DNA of 17,374 bases from Deltaproteobacteria bacterium (GTDB lineage: Bacteria > Desulfobacterota > Desulfobaccia > Desulfobaccales > Desulfobaccaceae), in the NCBI GenBank assembly GCA_016874895.1, contig VGSX01000041.1:1-17374 (forward strand), in the 5' to 3' direction. This document shows, one piece after another, positions 16,515 through 17,374 of this stretch. Position 1 is the first letter of the stretch; the number at the start of each line of letters is the position of its first letter. Made by a program: the position numbers and the translations under genes. The notes under the pieces were generated by a model. It was not told where the DNA came from, did not search any database, and saw only the letters and a list, made by a program, of their open reading frames with translations.

Positions 16515-16529
16515 TAAACAATTTGTTTA
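16515..16529. promoter_or_regulatory. Operator-like palindrome upstream of the XRE-cupin gene
   Basis: TAAACAATTTGTTTA is a perfect 7-bp inverted repeat around a central T, 22 bp before the GTG start, within an AT-rich promoter region. AAACAA/TTGTTT sites of this kind are plausible for XRE regulators, so negative autoregulation of the speD operon is the likely reading. Confidence 0.5.
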
Positions 16530-16743
16530 GTAATACAATCTTTATTTATACTGCTTGTCCCTGGCGTCGTCAAGAGTTTTTTTAACCTGGGCAGAATAAA
16601 TTACCGCCCCCATCACACCTCCCCGGAACGCCTGCAAAAGATTTTATGTTCTTTATTTTTCGAGCCGATTTTCATACAATGAGTCCATGGCGGGCGCGAT
16701 GGTGGAAAAATGCTGAGCTCTGAGCCATAACGGGAAACACACC

Positions 16744-17145
16744 ATGGGGCACTATTGCCGGATATGTGGCCGGATCAGGGCCAACGAGCGGTTCTCGGGG
16801 AAAGGTCATCGGATCCATGTCTGCCAGGAATGCGCCCGATTGCCCCAAGCAGAGCGCCGGCGCCTTGAACTGGAAGATGAAATCAGCGGCTTCTTGTGGC
16901 AATCACACATTTCCAAGAAAAATTGCGCCCGACTGAAGCTCCTGGCCGCTTCGACGGATCAACACATTGCCATCCTGGCTCACCTTGTCCTCGAGGTCGC
17001 CCTTTTCAAACCGTACAAAAAAAGACGTTGGAAGTTGTTAGCGGCTCACAGGCCCGATCTCCTGGAACAGCTCGTCCAGACGGGATTGATCCTGGAATAT
17101 CTGGCAGATCATTTCAACGAGCGGGAAGATCAGGAAGAATATTAG
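16744..17145 (+). CDS. Small zinc-ribbon-like protein of unknown function
   Basis: The product is 133 residues. The N-terminus has two CxxC pairs: Cys5/Cys8 (YCRICGR) and CQEC near residues 27-30, spaced for one zinc-binding ribbon. The remainder is predicted to be alpha-helical and rich in Leu, Lys and Arg, ending in an acidic EREDQEEY tail. There is no membrane segment or catalytic motif I recognise. It is divergent from the XRE-cupin operon, with a 251-bp gap. I do not recognise the family; a nucleic-acid-binding or protein-interaction role is possible but not shown. Confidence 0.7.
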   Translation: MGHYCRICGRIRANERFSGKGHRIHVCQECARLPQAERRRLELEDEISGFLWQSHISKKNCARLKLLAASTDQHIAILAHLVLEVALFKPYKKRRWKLLAAHRPDLLEQLVQTGLILEYLADHFNEREDQEEY

Positions 17146-17291
17146 ACTAGTGGCCATCCGGAAACCTGTTTTTTATCCGAAGGTTACCCCTTGTAGGGGC
17201 GAGGCATGCCTCGCCCCTACAAATAAGATTTTCGTTTTTCCATCTGAGTTCCTAAGGGGATCACCGTAGTTTCCTGATGAATATTAGACTA
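17137..17291. repeat. Pair of 13-bp direct repeats flanking a palindrome
   Basis: GAATATTAGACTA occurs at 17137-17149 and again at 17279-17291, 142 bp apart in the same orientation. The first copy contains the stop codon of the zinc-ribbon-like gene. The palindrome at 17191-17222 lies between them. Confidence 0.6.
17191..17222. repeat. Perfect 32-bp palindrome (GTAGGGGCG type)
   Basis: The left half TTGTAGGGGCGAGGCA is followed directly by its exact reverse complement. It belongs to the dispersed GTAGGGGCG palindromes seen in many Desulfobacterota and other genomes, and resembles the shorter one at 514-536. It lies 45 bp after the zinc-ribbon-like gene. No T-tract follows, so I do not call it a terminator. 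The remaining bases to 17374 are GC-rich, and I see no gene or RNA in them. Confidence 0.75.
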
Positions 17292-17374
17292 AACGACGCC
17301 AGCCCTGCTCCCCGGGGCGGCCGGTTCCCTATGGGTGGGGCCCGTCCGAGCCCCCCTGGCAGGAGCTCAAGACG

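Noticed and set aside
17191..17222. Rho-independent terminator
   Set aside because: The hairpin is perfect but is not followed by a T-tract on either strand.
17292..17374. Structured RNA at the window end (GC-rich, hairpin-prone)
   Set aside because: I compared it by eye with SRP RNA, RNase P and tmRNA signatures and found no match, and the sequence is cut by the window edge.

Overview
The window is about 17.4 kb of moderately GC-rich DNA. It most likely comes from an anaerobic, sulfate-reducing or syntrophic deltaproteobacterium (Desulfobacterota or Syntrophobacterota, in the manner of Desulfobacca). This is an inference from gene content: a long HdrA, MvhD and a selenocysteine formate dehydrogenase in one operon, paired sigma54-type regulators, and dispersed GTAGGGGCG-type palindromes. 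I could not run a search to place it more exactly.

The main content is a minus-strand block from 10728 down to 596. It opens with a soluble NtrB-like histidine kinase and an overlapping NtrC-type sigma54 activator. An AT-rich 243-bp gap follows, which carries a very good -24/-12 (sigma54) promoter. Downstream are a single-REC response regulator, hdrA, mvhD, an FdhB-like iron-sulfur protein and fdhA, closely spaced.

Three of these genes (hdrA, mvhD, fdhA) are each split by an in-frame UGA and would be missed or called as fragments by a standard gene caller. In each case the UGA falls exactly where the family has a conserved Cys or Sec, the protein family continues without a gap after it, and a bacterial SECIS-like hairpin follows within about 18 to 27 nt. 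I therefore annotate one operon encoding three selenoproteins: HdrA (Sec65), MvhD (Sec69) and FdhA (Sec135). No hdrB or hdrC is present. The set looks like a cytoplasmic formate dehydrogenase joined through an FdhB-like subunit and MvhD to a double-flavin HdrA. That suggests a formate-linked electron-bifurcating or confurcating complex whose other partners are unknown.

The flanks are ordinary. At 1-471 is the end of a hybrid histidine kinase. On the plus strand at 11068-12890 are an M28-family peptidase and a YkgJ-type Cys-cluster protein, followed at 13171-14532 by a class II CPD photolyase. On the minus strand at 16492-14542 is a probable operon of an XRE-cupin regulator, S-adenosylmethionine decarboxylase (SpeD) and a CorC-like CBS protein, with a likely operator palindrome upstream. 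At 16744-17145 is a small zinc-ribbon-like protein. The intergenic spaces hold two copies of a roughly 120-140 bp element with inverted ends, and three short GC-rich palindromes.
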